Source: Dryomyza anilis (Eukaryota > Arthropoda > Insecta > Diptera > Dryomyzidae). From it: a DNA stretch of 64,000 nucleotides. This document shows, piece by piece, positions 11,409 through 25,212 of this stretch; the stretch's first letter is position 1; every line of letters starts with the position of its first letter. Under the pieces are notes generated by a model. It was not told the origin of the DNA. It worked only from the letters and a program-made list of their open reading frames with translations, and did not search any database. The DNA lies in the NCBI GenBank assembly GCA_951804985.1, contig OX638130.1, positions 126,989,593-127,053,592 on the forward strand, in the 5' to 3' direction. A program made the translations under genes and the position numbers.

Positions 11409-12130
11409 TAAAAATTTAATTATTCATTAAAAATTCAATTTTTCACTTAAAATTGAGTTTTTCACTAAAATTCAATTTTTCAATAAAAATTTAATTTTAC
11501 AATAGAAATGCAATTTTTCAAAACAAAAAATACAACTTTTCATTCAAAATTAAATTGTTTACTAAAATTTAAATTTTCACTAATAATTTAATTTTTCACT
11601 TAAATCAAATTTCTCACTAAAAATTCAATTTTTCATTAAAAATTCAAATTTTCACTTAAAATTCAATTTTTCATTAAAAATTCAATTTTTCACTAAAAAT
11701 TCAATTCTTTACTAGAAATTCAACTTTACACTAAATATTCAACTTTTCACTAAAAATTTAATTTTTCACTAAAATTTTAATTTTAAACTAAAAATTTATT
11801 TTTTTCTAAAAATTCAATAAAAATACAATACAAAAAAAAATAATAATACAATAATATACATAAAATTGTTTCTAAAAATTAATTTTTTTCTAAAAATTCA
11901 GTTTTCTCTAAAAATTCAAATTTTCACCAAAAATTCAATTTTTCACTAAAAATTCAATTTTTCAATAAAAATGCAATTTAAAAAAAAAAAATAAGCAATT
12001 TTTTACTAGAAATTTATTTTTATTTCCAAAAAATTAAAATTTTCACTAAAAACTCAATTTTCCACCTAAAATTTAAGTTTTTTTACTAAAAAAATAAATT
12101 GCTTTTTTTTAATTGAACTAATTTCCTAAA
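11409..12130 (+). repeat. 19-bp minisatellite, continuation of locus 1
   Basis: Same unit as 10466-10745, with about 35 diverged copies. It degrades after 11800, where units become TTTTCTAAAAATT. Confidence 0.85.
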
Positions 12131-12604
12131 AACATTAAATTATCTTAAAATTTAATTTTAAATTTTAAATAGTGCGATATATTGAAATTTTTTCTAGAAC
12201 ATATTTGTTGCATAGATATTTTTTATTTATTTTTCTAATAAAAAATACAATTGAAGTCACTCTCAATATCCATCAATTTGTAGTGCTTCAAATTTATGTC
12301 TTTGTTTTCTTCTCAGAAATAATCACGCCATAAACGAAAGTGTGTCACCATGTCGTAGAAGTGATATTTAATTATTTTTCTCTAAAAGCTCTGCGTTGAT
12401 GCGTATGAAAAATCGCTGATTTCGTTACCCTCCTGAAACTGACTATAAAAACCATAAAATTAACGCCATACTAAGGACGGACAGAAATTTAACACACACA
12501 CATTCACTTAACTACTTAACCTCACTTTCTACGCGCTAATAGGGTCAATAGCATAATATCCGGCAAAAAGCAGTGGGCCTCCTGCTGCTAATAATATGTT
12601 GAAC
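12131..12604. other. Gene-free intergenic DNA
   Basis: Mixed AT-rich sequence, no repeat or gene seen. Confidence 0.5.
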
Positions 12605-12606
12605 TA

Positions 12607-13159
12607 CACTCTCAAAAACAAAAATTTAATAGTTTCCAGGACTAATCATTAAATAGAACAACAATTAAATATACTATTAAATCAACAGTACTTAAAGGTT
12701 TTCGCATTATTGTTTAACTGTTGCTAAAAAGATTGAAATGTTAAATATGAAATACTATTACTATAATAGTCAACACATTTTATTACACTTTAATAGTATA
12801 ATAATATTAATAAATATATATTTAATATTATAAATTATAAATTATAAAATAAATAAATAAATAAATAAATAAAAAAACCATTTCAATAGTATCTACATAC
12901 AAAAAGACGGAAAACAAAATACTATCAAATCAATATGTCATGTGTATACTATTAATTTTTGTTACATATAAGTTTAAATTATTATGTTGTAAATAGAGAA
13001 TACCATTAATGTAATACGAACTTTTATTTGAATACTAATATATTAATAGAACAATACCGTTAACAACGGTTAGTTTAATATTATAAAAATATTAAATCAA
13101 TAGTATACAGAGTACATTTTATAGTATTTACTTTTATATTTATAGTATTTTTCTAAGTG
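12607..13159. mobile_element. 553-bp MITE with TA target duplication
   Basis: The ends are imperfect inverted repeats: CACTCTCAAAAAC on the left, and CACTTAGAAAAAT when the right end is read on the minus strand. TA lies directly outside both ends (12605-12606, 13160-13161). The interior has about ten copies of ATACTAT or ATAGTAT in both orientations and a short (AAAT)n tract (12849-12880). There is no coding capacity. TA duplications suit a Tc1/mariner-type or similar transposase, but the family is not identified. Confidence 0.65.
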
Positions 13160-13964
13160 TAGCGGATGTGGTAGATATTGAGCTGAAGTTGAGTCACAGA
13201 TTGAGGCAGCAACGTAGCCGAAAATGAAGAAAGTGCGGCTGTCTTCAACAAAGTGGTTGGAAGAATAATGGCCAAGTTATTTGTTGCGTACGCCGCTCGT
13301 CATGCTTAAAGACATAAAATATTTTATCACTTAAATGGTGTCTTCTTTGTTGTTGCTATTGAACAGAAATTTATTTCCGTGGGGCTTGCCACAGGCAAGC
13401 AAAAGTAGAACTAGAGGGAAGAATATGACAGCGCGGAGTGTGCAAAAGTGGGCTTCATAGGATGAATAAGATGACGGAAAAGAGGGCGAAGATAGTTTCG
13501 AATATAGGGCGGCATGTGTTGAGTGCCGCGTCATGATGCGCGCAGATTGCGTCGAGCTGGTAGCATAGCATAGCGCATAGCGCATAGCACAAAAATATAA
13601 TTAATTAAAATGCTTGCATGCTGCTAAAAACCAACGACGACGTCGACAACGATGATGAAAAGGATGCAAAGGATGCTTTGTGCTCGATTGGGGTTGGGTG
13701 ACTGGATGGCGGGGCGGTGCCCGGAAGTAGTGCCACGAATCAATGGCATGAAAATTAATTGAAGAACATAAAGCTTTGGTAGTAGAAGTTAAAGTATGTA
13801 GAATGGGAGGGGACTAGTTGAAATTTGAGTATTTCTCGTATTTTCTCAAAGTTGCTGCCGCACTGACATGAATAATGTTGCCGCGGGTGAGGGTGGTCTT
13901 TTGATTGTTGTTTCCAAAGTAATGAAATGATGCATTTACTTTGTATTTTGAATATCCTGGCATT
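13160..13964. other. Gene-free, moderately GC-rich intergenic DNA
   Basis: Contains a short GCATAGC/GCATAGCGCATA tandem at 13564-13587 and a G-rich patch near 13700. No gene supported. Confidence 0.5.
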
Positions 13965-14515
13965 GTTTCTGTTATTTTTACTACGATTTATATTACTATT
14001 TCTACAACTATTTTTACAACTATTTTTACAATTATTTTACTACTATTTCCACTATTGTTTATGCTAATAGTTCTACTACTATTTCTAGTACTATTTCTAC
14101 TACTATTTCTACTACTATTTCTACTGCTATTTCTACTACTATTTCTACTACTATTTCTACTACTATTTCTACTACTATTTCTACTACTATTTCTACTACT
14201 ATTTCTACTACTATTTCTACTACTATTTCTACTACTATTTTTACTACTATTTCTACTACTACTACTACTACTATTTCTACTACTATTTCTACTACTATTT
14301 CTACTACTACTACTACTTCTACTACTATTTTCTTCAACTATTTCTTCGCCTATTTCTACTACTATTTCTAGTACTATTTCTAAACTATTTCTACTAATAT
14401 TTCTACTACTATTTTTACTACTTTTTCTACTATTATGTCTACTACTAATTCTAAAGCTATTTTATCCACTTTTTCTACTACTATTCCCATTGCAATTTCT
14501 TCTACTATTTTACTA
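13965..14515 (+). repeat. 12-bp tandem array (TTTCTACTACTA)n
   Basis: The core (14065-14300) is near-perfect; both edges are degenerate with TTTTTACAACTA and TTTCTAGTACTA variants. Units of 12 bp hold an open frame on both strands (222 and 92 codons), which is an artefact. Short traces of the same unit occur at 34678-34732 and 39797-39828. Confidence 0.95.
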
Positions 14516-15503
14516 CCTTTTCTATACACACATATTTTATATGCTTTACTGCGACTATTTGTCTGTCATTGCATTTATTTTCTCTGACTGCCTGTCTTGT
14601 CACTCGTAAAAGCATTGCAAATCTTCTCGTTGCAATTTAATGAAATGACATTTTTTTGTAGTTTTTTTTTTTCACTTTTACATTTTCTTTACACTATTCC
14701 TTACACTTTTTTTTCAAATATTTTTCTTTACATTAATCTTTACACATTTTTCTTATATTGTTCTTTATACATTTTTCGCTGTGCTTCTGTTGCCCCATTT
14801 TTCAAACTATTCACACGCTGCGTCGCGTTACACATTTCACTTCATTTACTTTTGATTTCTTTCGAGTTGCTGCGTTGCTCCAGAAAAATTATTGATTGCT
14901 TTTTACTTGCATTGCTTTTGTTAGCTTTTGTCGGAAATTGTGCAAATTTATGCATCATTAGTCATTATGTACAATGTTGCCATTTGAAGCTACTGCTGCT
15001 ACAGAGTCTTCTCCCTCGCGGTACTTGCGCCTTTTTTTGCCCGCTCATGCTGACATTTTAAATTGAATTCGCCATTTTCATTGAAGAATTTTTTTTTTGT
15101 TTTTTTGTAATACAACTCCGTCCGTCTGCCTGCGCGCGTGACTACAGCATAAAGGCGGAGTTTCTGCGTTTGTTTGCTGTTTAATGCATGTTCTTGGTTA
15201 CATTTTGATTATTTTGCATGGCTATGAGTTTCAAAAAAATTGAGGAAAATTGCATTGATTCGGTTGCTGCTACTACTAGAGTTGCATTGAGTTCATGATG
15301 CATTATATGCGCTAAATGGTGCACATACCACCTGCAGTGTAGTCAGTGGAAAACTGTGTATTTTAAAAATGATTTTTAGAGTAACAAATTTAAGTATTTT
15401 AGAAAATTTCCAAAACATAAATAAAAAATAGAATAGAAATAAATAGATTTTTGAAAATAACAAATAAAGTTAAAAAATATTAAAAAAAATCATAAATATC
15501 ATA
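14516..15503. other. Gene-free T-rich intergenic DNA
   Basis: 14640-14790 is strongly T-rich (TTACAC-TTTTTC patches). A 154-codon open frame (14597-15061) is Phe/Leu/Ser-rich with no domain. The last 150 bp become A-rich and grade into the next array. Confidence 0.5.
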
Positions 15504-18500
15504 ACTATAAAAACTATAAAAACTATAAAAACTATAAAAACTATAAAAACTATAAAAACTATAAAAACTATAAAAACTATAAAAACTATAAAAACTATAA
15601 AAACTATAAAAACTATAAAAACTATAAAAACTATAAAAACTATAAAAACTATAAAAACTATAAAAACTATAAAAACTATAAAAACTATAAAAACTATAAA
15701 AACTATAAAAACTATAAAAACTATAAAAACTATAAAAACTATAAAAACTATAAAAACTATAAAAACTATAAAAACTATAAAAACTATAAAAACTATAAAA
15801 ACTATAAAAACTATAAAAACTATAAAAACTATAAAAACTATAAAAACTATAAAAACTATAAAAACTATAAAAACTATAAAAACTATAAAAACTATAAAAA
15901 CTATAAAAACTATAAAAACTATAAAAACTATAAAAACTATAAAAACTATAAAAACTATAAAAACTATAAAAACTATAAAAACTATAAAAACTATAAAAAC
16001 TATAAAAACTATAAAAACTATAAAAACTATAAAAACTATAAAAACTATAAAAACTATAAAAACTATAAAAACTATAAAAACTATAAAAACTATAAAAACT
16101 ATAAAAACTATAAAAACTATAAAAACTATAAAAACTATAAAAACTATAAAAACTATAAAAACTATAAAAACTATAAAAACTATAAAAACTATAAAAACTA
16201 TAAAAACTATAAAAACTATAAAAACTATAAAAACTATAAAAACTATAAAAACTATAAAAACTATAAAAACTATAAAAACTATAAAAACTATAAAAACTAT
16301 AAAAACTATAAAAACTATAAAAACTATAAAATTATAAAAACTATATAAAACAATAAAAACTATAAAAACTATAAAAACTATAAAAACTATAAAAACTATA
16401 AAAACTATAAAAACTATAAAAACTATAAAAACTATAAAAACTATATAAACTATAAAAACTATAAAAACTATAAAAACTATAAAAACTATAAAAACTATAA
16501 AAACTATAAAAACTATAAAAACTATAAAAACTATAAAAACTATAAAAACTATAAAAACTATAAAAACTATAAAAACTATAAAAACTATAAAAACTATAAA
16601 AACTATAAAAACTATAAAAACTATAAAAACTATAAAAACTATAAAAACTATAAAAACTATAAAAACTATAAAAACTATAAAAACTATAAAAACTATAAAA
16701 ACTATAAAAACTATAAAAACTATAAAAACTATAAAAACTATAAAAACTATAAAAACTATAAAAACTATAAAAACTATAAAAACTATAAAAACTATAAAAA
16801 CTATAAAAACTATAAAAACTATAAAAACTATAAAAACTATAAAAACTATAAAAATATAAAAACTATATAAAAACAGTAAAAACTATAAAAACTATAAAAA
16901 CTATAAAAACTATAAAAACTATAAAAACTATAAAAACTATAAAAACTATAAAAACTATAAAAACTATAAAACTATAAAAACTATAAAAACTATAAAAACT
17001 ATAAAAACTATAAAAACTATAAAAACTATAAAAACTATAAAAACTATAAAAACTATAAAAACTATAAAAACTATAAAAACTATAAAAACTATAAAAACTA
17101 TAAAAACTATAAAAACTATAAAAACTATAAAAACTATAAAAACTATAAAAACTATAAAAACTATAAAAACTATAAAAACTATAAAAACTATAAAAACTAT
17201 AAAAACTATAAAAACTATAAAAACTATAAAAACTATAAAAACTATAAAAACTATAAAAACTATAAAAACTATAAAAACTATAAAAACTATAAAAACTATA
17301 AAAACTATAAAAACTATAAAAACTATAAAAACTATAAAAACTATAAAAAACTATAAAAACTATAAAAACTATAAAAACTATAAAAACTATAAAAACTATA
17401 AAAACTATAAAAACTATAAAAACTATAAAAACTATAAAAACTATAAAAACTATAAAAACTATAAAAACTATAAAAACTATAAAAACTATAAAAACTATAA
17501 AAACTATAAAAACTATAAAAACTATAAAAACTATAAAAACTATAAAAACTATAAAAACTATAAAAACTATAAAAACTATAAAAACTATAAAAACTATAAA
17601 AACTATAAAAACTATAAAAACTATAAAAACTATAAAAACTATAAAAACTATAAAAACTATAAAAACTATAAAAACTATAAAAACTATAAAAACTATAAAA
17701 ACTATAAAAACTATAAAAACTATAAAAACTATAAAAACTATAAAAACTATAAAAACTATAAAAACTATAAAAACTATAAAAACTATAAAAACTATAAAAA
17801 CTATAAAAACTATAAAAACTATAAAAACTATAAAAACTATAAAAACTATAAAAACTATAAAAACTATAAAAACTATAAAAACTATAAAAACTATAAAAAC
17901 TATAAAAACTATAAAAACTATAAAAACTATAAAAACTATAAAAACTATAAAAACTATAAAAACTATAAAAACTATAAAAACTATAAAAACTATAAAAACT
18001 ATAAAAACTATAAAAACTATAAAAACTATAAAAACTATAAAAACTATAAAAACTATAAAAACTATAAAAACTATAAAAACTATAAAAACTATAAAAACTA
18101 TAAAAACTATAAAAACTATAAAAACTATAAAAACTATAAAAACTATAAAAACTATAAAAACTATAAAAACTATAAAAACTATAAAAACTATAAAAACTAT
18201 AAAAACTATAAAAACTATAAAAACTATAAAAACTATAAAAACTATAAAAACTATAAAAACTATAAAAACTATAAAAACTATAAAAACTATAAAAACTATA
18301 AAAACTATAAAAACTATAAAAACTATAAAAACTATAAAAACTATAAAAACTATAAAAACTATAAAAACTATAAAAACTATAAAAACTATAAAAACTATAA
18401 AAACTATAAAAACTATAAAAACTATAAAAACTATAAAAACTATAAAAACTATAAAAACTATAAAAACTATAAAAACTATAAAACTATAAAAACTATAAAA

Positions 18501-20691
18501 ACTATAAAAACTATAAAAACTATAAAAACTATAAAAACTATAAAAACTATAAAAACTATAAAAACTATAAAAACTATAAAAACTATAAAAACTATAAAAA
18601 CTATAAAAACTATAAAAACTATAAAAACTATAAAAACTATAAAAACTATAAAAACTATAAAAACTATAAAAACTATAAAAAACTATAAAAACTATAAAAA
18701 CTATAAAAACTATAAAAACTATAAAAACTATAAAAACTATAAAAACTATAAAAACTATAAAAACTATAAAAACTATAAAAACTATAAAAACTATAAAAAC
18801 TATAAAAACTATAAAAACTATAAAAACTATAAAAACTATAAAAACTATAAAAACTATAAAAACTATAAAAACTATAAAAACTATAAAAACTATAAAAACT
18901 ATAAAAACTATAAAAACTATAAAAACTATAAAAACTATAAAAACTATAAAAACTATAAAAACTATAAAAACTATAAAAACTATAAAAACTATAAAAACTA
19001 TAAAAACTATAAAAACTATAAAAACTATAAAAACTATAAAAACTATAAAAACTATAAAAACTATAAAAACTATAAAAACTATAAAAACTATAAAAACTAT
19101 AAAAACTATAAAAACTATAAAAACTATAAAAACTATAAAAACTATAAAAACTATAAAAACTATAAAAACTATAAAAACTATAAAAACTATAAAAACTATA
19201 AAAACTATAAAAACTATAAAAACTATAAAAACTATAAAAATTATAAAAACTATATAAAAACAGTAAAAACTATAAAAACTATAAAAACTATAAAAACTAT
19301 AAAAACTATAAAAACTATAAAAACTATAAAAACTATAAAAACTATAAAAACTATAAAAACTATAAAAATTATAAAAACTATATAAAAACAGTAAAAACTA
19401 TAAAAACTATAAAAACTATAAAAACTATAAAAACTATAAAAACTATAAAAACTATAAAAACTATAAAAACTATAAAAACTATAAAAACTATAAAAACTAT
19501 AAAAACTATAAAAACTATAAAAACTATAAAAACTATAAAAACTATAAAAACTATAAAAACTATAAAAACTATAAAAACTATAAAAACTATAAAAACTATA
19601 AAAACTATAAAAACTATAAAAACTATAAAAACTATAAAAACTATAAAAACTATAAAAACTATAAAAACTATAAAAACTATAAAAACTATAAAAACTATAA
19701 AAACTATAAAAACTATAAAAACTATAAAAACTATAAAAACTATAAAAACTATAAAAACTATAAAAACTATAAAAACTATAAAAACTATAAAAACTATAAA
19801 AATTATAAAAACTATATAAAAACAGTAAAAACTATAAAAACTATAAAAACTATAAAAACTATAAAAACTATAAAAACTATAAAAACTATAAAAACTATAA
19901 AAACTATAAAAACTATAAAAACTATAAAAACTATAAAAACTATAAAAACTATAAAAACTATAAAAACTATAAAAACTATAAAAACTATAAAAATTATAAA
20001 AACTATATAAAAACAGTAAAAACTATAAAAACTATAAAAACTATAAAAACTATAAAAACTATAAAAACTATAAAAACTATAAAAACTATAAAAACTATAA
20101 AAACTATAAAAACTATAAAAACTATAAAAACTATAAAAACTATAAAAACTATAAAAACTATAAAAACTATAAAAACTATAAAAACTATAAAAACTATAAA
20201 AACTATAAAAACTATAAAAACTATAAAAACTATAAAAACTATAAAAACTATAAAAACTATAAAAACTATAAAAACTATAAAAACTATAAAAACTATAAAA
20301 ACTATAAAAACTATAAAAACTATAAAAACTATAAAAACTATAAAAACTATAAAAACTATAAAAATTATAAAAACTATAAAAACTATAAAAACTATAAAAA
20401 CTATAAAAACTATAAAAACTATAAAAACTATAAAAACTATAAAAACTATAAAAACTATAAAAACTATAAAAACTATAAAAACTATAAAAACTATAAAAAC
20501 TATAAAAACTATAAAAACTATAAAAACTATAAAAACTATAAAAACTATAAAAACTATAAAAACTATAAAAACTATAAAAACTATAAAAACTATAAAAACT
20601 ATAAAAACTATAAAAACTATAAAAACTATAAAAACTATAAAAACTATAAAAACTATAAAAACTATAACAACTATAAAAACTATAAAAAACT
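15504..20691 (+). repeat. 5.2-kb satellite of 9-bp unit ACTATAAAA
   Basis: About 575 head-to-tail units, nearly invariant. Each contains TATAAAA, the canonical TATA-box heptamer. Rare one-base slips occur (for example 16964, 17346, 18481, 18673). A compound variant, ATTATAAAAACTATATAAAA then ACAGT, recurs at 19240, 19368, 19802 and 19993. Related forms lie at 16330 and 16853, and a bare ATTATAAAA variant at 20363. The shared variant implies copying of segments, not only single-unit slippage. The 301-codon open frame on the minus strand (19812-20717) is repeat read-through. Confidence 0.97.
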
Positions 20692-21036
20692 AAATAAATC
20701 ACAAGGTCAATCGTCATGTTGGCAATATTTTGAATTTTATTTTAAAATATTTTGTTTTTAATTATTGAAAAATGATAAGTTATTTATTTTAATTATTGTT
20801 TTTCGAATAATTTTAATATAAAATTTTTATAAAATAGCTCTTTATTTTTTTAGTGTTTATAACTTTTTAAATTAATTCAATTTTAATTTCAAACAGTTTT
20901 GTTAATTGCTCCCTTTTTTTCCTTTGTATGGAAAAAAAGCAATATAATTTTTCCATGCACCATCAAACTAATTAAGCGCACACAAGCTGCTGCAAAATTC
21001 ATTTAATTGAATTACAAAGTTTTTAATTAAATTCAT

Positions 21037-21053
21037 GTAACTCATACGACATG
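21037..21053 (-). repeat. Dispersed core motif, one change
   Basis: Plus strand reads GTAACTCATACGACATG, which is CATGTCGTATGAGTTAC on the minus strand. The C-to-T-side change (ACGTCA to ACGACA) is the same as in the copy at 4386. Confidence 0.6.
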
Positions 21054-21605
21054 CTGAACCATTGGCCAACACAATTTTCGTCTGTTTGCACTGCCGACAA
21101 TTTAAAGTAAAACTAATAAAAAATAAAAACTAAAATTAAAACGCATAACATAAGTTGTCAATTGTTTGATCTGCAATTGTTTAATATGCATTAAAGCCTT
21201 TTGGCTGATTTATTTAACGAGCAAAGGAATTTATTGCGTCATGTCGCACGACTGCCTCTCAAAGTTGGTTGCGTCCCTCCCCAAACATTTGAACTTTCTT
21301 CGAACATTAAACAAGCTAAAAACGAAAAACTTTTCTAATTTGGGCGCTCACGTGATTGTCTGTGTCGAGTGCCAGCCGTTGGCTTACAGCAACTATTTTT
21401 ATTTTATATTGTTTTTGTCTTTTTATGTGATGGATTAGCAGCAATTTCGAGGTTAAGTTCCTGGCTGCTCGAGTGCATGATTGATGCGCGCGATTAATTC
21501 TTGTGTGCTAATGGCAAAAATGCCATTGATTTAATTGTTATTAAGAATTAATTGAAGGGAACTCATAGGAGAGAGATACAGTGAGACGAATGTGTTTTTG
21601 GCGCG

Positions 21606-21626
21606 CATGTCGTATGATGAACATTT
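21606..21626 (+). repeat. Dispersed core motif, diverged
   Basis: CATGTCGTATGATGAACATTT keeps the outer CATG and the AACATTT tail, with three changes within the core. Confidence 0.5.
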
Positions 21627-21879
21627 GTAACAGTCGTATTGCTTAAGCTGCTTACGAGAGTTGTTAACAACGCATTAGACGGCTTTAAGTTTGGCTTGTT
21701 TTAGCGCACTTTTAAAGCGTTTTTATGCTTGCCAACTTTTGTGGCATTTGTTTTGGAAACAATGTGATTTAAATGGTCTAACAAACAGAAGTTAGATTTA
21801 AAATATTTTATGGCCTTTTTATATGCTACATGTGATAAAAGGTTTTAATTTAAATTTATATTATTGAAATATAAAATGT

Positions 21880-23112
21880 AAAAATTTCAATAATATCAAA
21901 AGTGACAAATAGCACAACTATCACAAACAACACATATAAACCACTCATTAAAATAAAAAAATAACTCAATTATCACATATAATGATTATTAAAAAATATA
22001 TCATAAACAGCTAACAACTATCATAAATTTCTAATTTAGAAAAATAATGGTAAATTTCATATAACATAAATTTCAAAAATATCACAAATTAGAATTATCA
22101 CAAATACTTCAAATGTCACGATTATCACAAACACCTCAAATATCAAATTATCATAAATTAAAAATATTACAAATGTTAGTAATAACAAAAATATCAACAA
22201 AATATTTTATGAAAAAATATTTATATAAAATATGTCACATATAAATATCAATAAGTATCACAACTATTACATATATCATACAAATTTTATATAATAAGAA
22301 TATCACATATATTATCTACAATAATTTATAAAATAACACAAGTATAACATATATTAAAATTTCAAAAGACCACAAATATCCGAAAAATGACAAATACATT
22401 CAAATTATAGAAATATCACAGATGTCACATATGTCAACAATATCAAAAAAACAATATCAAAAAAAAATGCAAACAATGACTCAAAATCATTCAAAAAATA
22501 TCACAATTATAAAATATATAAAAAATACAAAAATATATACAATAAAAATTAACAACTAATAATCATCACAACCAAAATATCACAAATAAAATAATATCGC
22601 ATAAATCCAAAAATCACAACTATAAAATATATAACAGCGGTCAATATTTTCAAAAATAACACAAGATAAATAACATTAAAACACCAAATATCACAAATAC
22701 AAAAGTACCAAAAATATCACAGATGCGAATAACATCAAATATTTTACAACTAATACAAAATATTTATACAAAATCACAATTATTTCAAATAAAAAATATC
22801 ACTAATATCAAATATTTAAAATATATAAAATATACAAAAAATATGTCACAAGTAAAAAATATATCACAAGTATCAAATATCATACATTTTTAATAACAAA
22901 ATGATCTCAAACATCAGCAATATCGCAAATATAATAATATCACAAATAAAAAATATCACAAATATAAAATTATCGCATACATCACAAATAGCAAAAATAT
23001 CACAAACATCACATGCAAATATCTCAACTATCACAAAAATCAAAAATTACGCATTTAAAAAAACTATCACAGATATCAAAAGTATCACTAATACAATCAT
23101 TATCAAAAATTA
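21880..23112 (+). repeat. Degenerate 9-bp array, ATATCACAA-type
   Basis: Units resembling ATATCACAA recur throughout with many substitutions and indels; the clearest stretch is 22900-23060. It looks like an old array and differs by one base from the unit of the homogeneous array at 26.5-29.2 kb. Confidence 0.75.
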
Positions 23113-23736
23113 TGTCTCCTTAAATTTCTCTGTGTGCATCCAAGTGAAACACAAAACACTGCAGCGAAATCTCATTACAAGAGGTTTTATCCTCTTCTTG
23201 CTCCCCGCTGTCTGCTGCTACTACACCCTGTTTTCATCCTGCCGCACCACCTGCGACACATTCAATATGCGGCACGTAATTACTATGACCAAGGACATGA
23301 GCGAAATAATTGGAAGCCAAGTGCAAAAGGACAACAAACAAACAGACGAAGCAACTAACAGGCCCCAACAAGGATGCCGGCTGCATGGCGAATAACTTTA
23401 CAACAAATGCTGACATGCAGCACATGTCCTTCGGAGGCGTTGGCGACGCAGTAGAAGCGCTAGAAATAGCTGGAAGCAGCAGCATCAGGATGCGGCACAA
23501 ACAACGTCGTTGACGTTGAGAGACCAATGCGATTAACATTGGCGGCGAGAGAGTTTTACAATGTCTCCATTTAAGCCACGTTCGCCCCCAAAAAATAGTT
23601 GGCAATTTTGTGCGGGTGCGATTTGTGTCCAAGTGGTGTTTGTGACCGACCGTGATTGGTTACAACGGCAGCTTACATGCTTGGGACGCAAAGAACGCCA
23701 GTGTAAAGTGTTGAGAAATACGGAAAATTGTTAAAG

Positions 23737-23757
23737 CGTGACGTATGAGTGACATTT
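23737..23757 (+). repeat. Dispersed core motif, exact copy
   Basis: CGTGACGTATGAGTGACATT. A GGCGCACA box follows about 10 bp later, and a degenerate echo (GATGTATGAATGATGTT) lies at 23775-23791. Confidence 0.75.
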
Positions 23758-23894
23758 ATATAGTTGGCGCACACGATGTATGAATGATGTTGAATGAAAA
23801 TAGCCAAATATTTAGCCGAATTGAAGTAAGAATGCATTTTTCTAAAATATGTTAAAAAGTTTAAAGTTTTAGACAACTTTTATCATTTGCTACA

Positions 23895-23914
23895 CTTGAC
23901 GTATGCGTGATAAT
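23895..23914 (+). repeat. Dispersed core motif, diverged
   Basis: CTTGACGTATGCGTGATAAT lies 158 bp after the 23737 copy. TTTGCTACA precedes it, as CTGCTACA precedes the copy at 7768. Confidence 0.6.
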
Positions 23915-24589
23915 TACAAATTTTATTTAACATCAAATTATTAAAAACTTTAAATTTTATTTTTTGAACTTTGTTGCAACTGCAAAAATCGATTTTCTGT
24001 TATGCCACAAAACATAGTCCAGCCTACAGTTCATGCCGCAACAGAATTTGGCTATAACTCTGCGAAGGCTTAGCATATGCCATGCGGCTAGACACAATAA
24101 TGGCGCTGCAAACTCAAAAAAAGCAAAACAGCAGATCAAAGATTGTGCAGCAGTTCTTAAAAAAAAAACAGAGAAAAAACAAGTGAAAAATGCTGCAGAC
24201 TCTTGGGACGCAGCACGATTTGCAGACATTTGCTATCGGCGACCTTAAAGTTTGTTTATGATCAGCAGGAGTCGGTTGCAGCATTCGGTTGCAGGAGTTG
24301 GTGGCCTAATGTATTTTATTATAATGTGCGAAAAACAATAAAAACTCGTATAAAATAAAATGAAATGCGACGCCAAATGAAATGAAATCGCATGGCAGCG
24401 CTAAACGTCCAAATGATGATGATGAGTGTTTGGAGTGGAATTTTTTTAGAACTACTATATAAATTTTAGAACTACTATATAAAATTTGCTGCAAGCAAAA
24501 TGAATTTTAGTCATTTGGAAGATTTTATTTTATGAGGTAGAAAATGTTTAGCAAATAATTAAATATTAATGAAAAAATTTTCACACAAA

Positions 24590-25212
24590 ATTTACTGAAA
24601 ATTGAATTTTTCTACTAAATAAAACATTAAAAAAAAATTTACTAAAAATTAAATTTATCACTTACTTTCACAAAAAATGAATTTTTCAATAAAAACTGAA
24701 TTTTTATTAAAAATTTAATTTTTTCACTAAAAATTTATTTTTTTCACTATAAATTAATTTTTTTCACTAAAAATTTAATTTTTTCACTAAAATTCAATTT
24801 TTCACTAAAATTCAAATTTTTATAAAAAGTATCAAATTTTCACTAAAATACAAATTTTTGTTAAAAAAAAAAAAAAATTCACTAACATTTTTCATTAAAA
24901 TACAATTAAAAAATGAATTCCTAAAATAAAAATTCATGTTTAACTAAAAATTCAATTTCTAACTAAAAAAAAATTCAATATATAACTAAAAATTAAATTT
25001 TTTACTAAAAAAAAAATCATTTTTTTATTAAAAATTAAATTTTTAACTAAAAATTCAAATTTTCACCATAAAAAAAACAAATTTTCTACTAAAAAAAAAA
25101 AATTATTAAAAAGAATTTTGTCTAAAAATTTAATTCTTCACTAAAAATGTAATTTTCACTATAAATTCAAATTTTCCACTCAAAGTTTAAATTATTATCT
25201 CAAAATTCAATT
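24590..25212 (+). repeat. 19-bp minisatellite, locus 2 (degenerate)
   Basis: About 30 units of the TTTTTCACTAAAAATTCAA type, with A-homopolymer expansions (24854-24873, 25093-25104). Older-looking than the arrays at 51-57 kb. Confidence 0.8.

Larger units (their letters stand above)
20692..21879. other. Gene-free intergenic DNA
   Basis: Mostly unique sequence. Two core-motif variants are listed separately. The open frame at 21166-21438 shows no domain. Confidence 0.5.
23113..24589. other. Gene-free intergenic DNA with core-motif copies
   Basis: 23150-23650 has higher GC and open frames on both strands (up to 164 and 132 codons). They conflict with each other, show no domain, and the plus frame begins inside the degenerate array. 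An ATTTTAGAACTACTATATAA tandem pair lies near 24445-24485. Confidence 0.5.

Noticed and set aside
19812..20717. 301-codon minus-strand frame
   Set aside because: Read-through of the ACTATAAAA array.
22901..23632. Pair of opposing open frames (164 and 132 codons)
   Set aside because: The plus frame starts in a degenerate repeat array, the minus frame has no domain, and they overlap each other.
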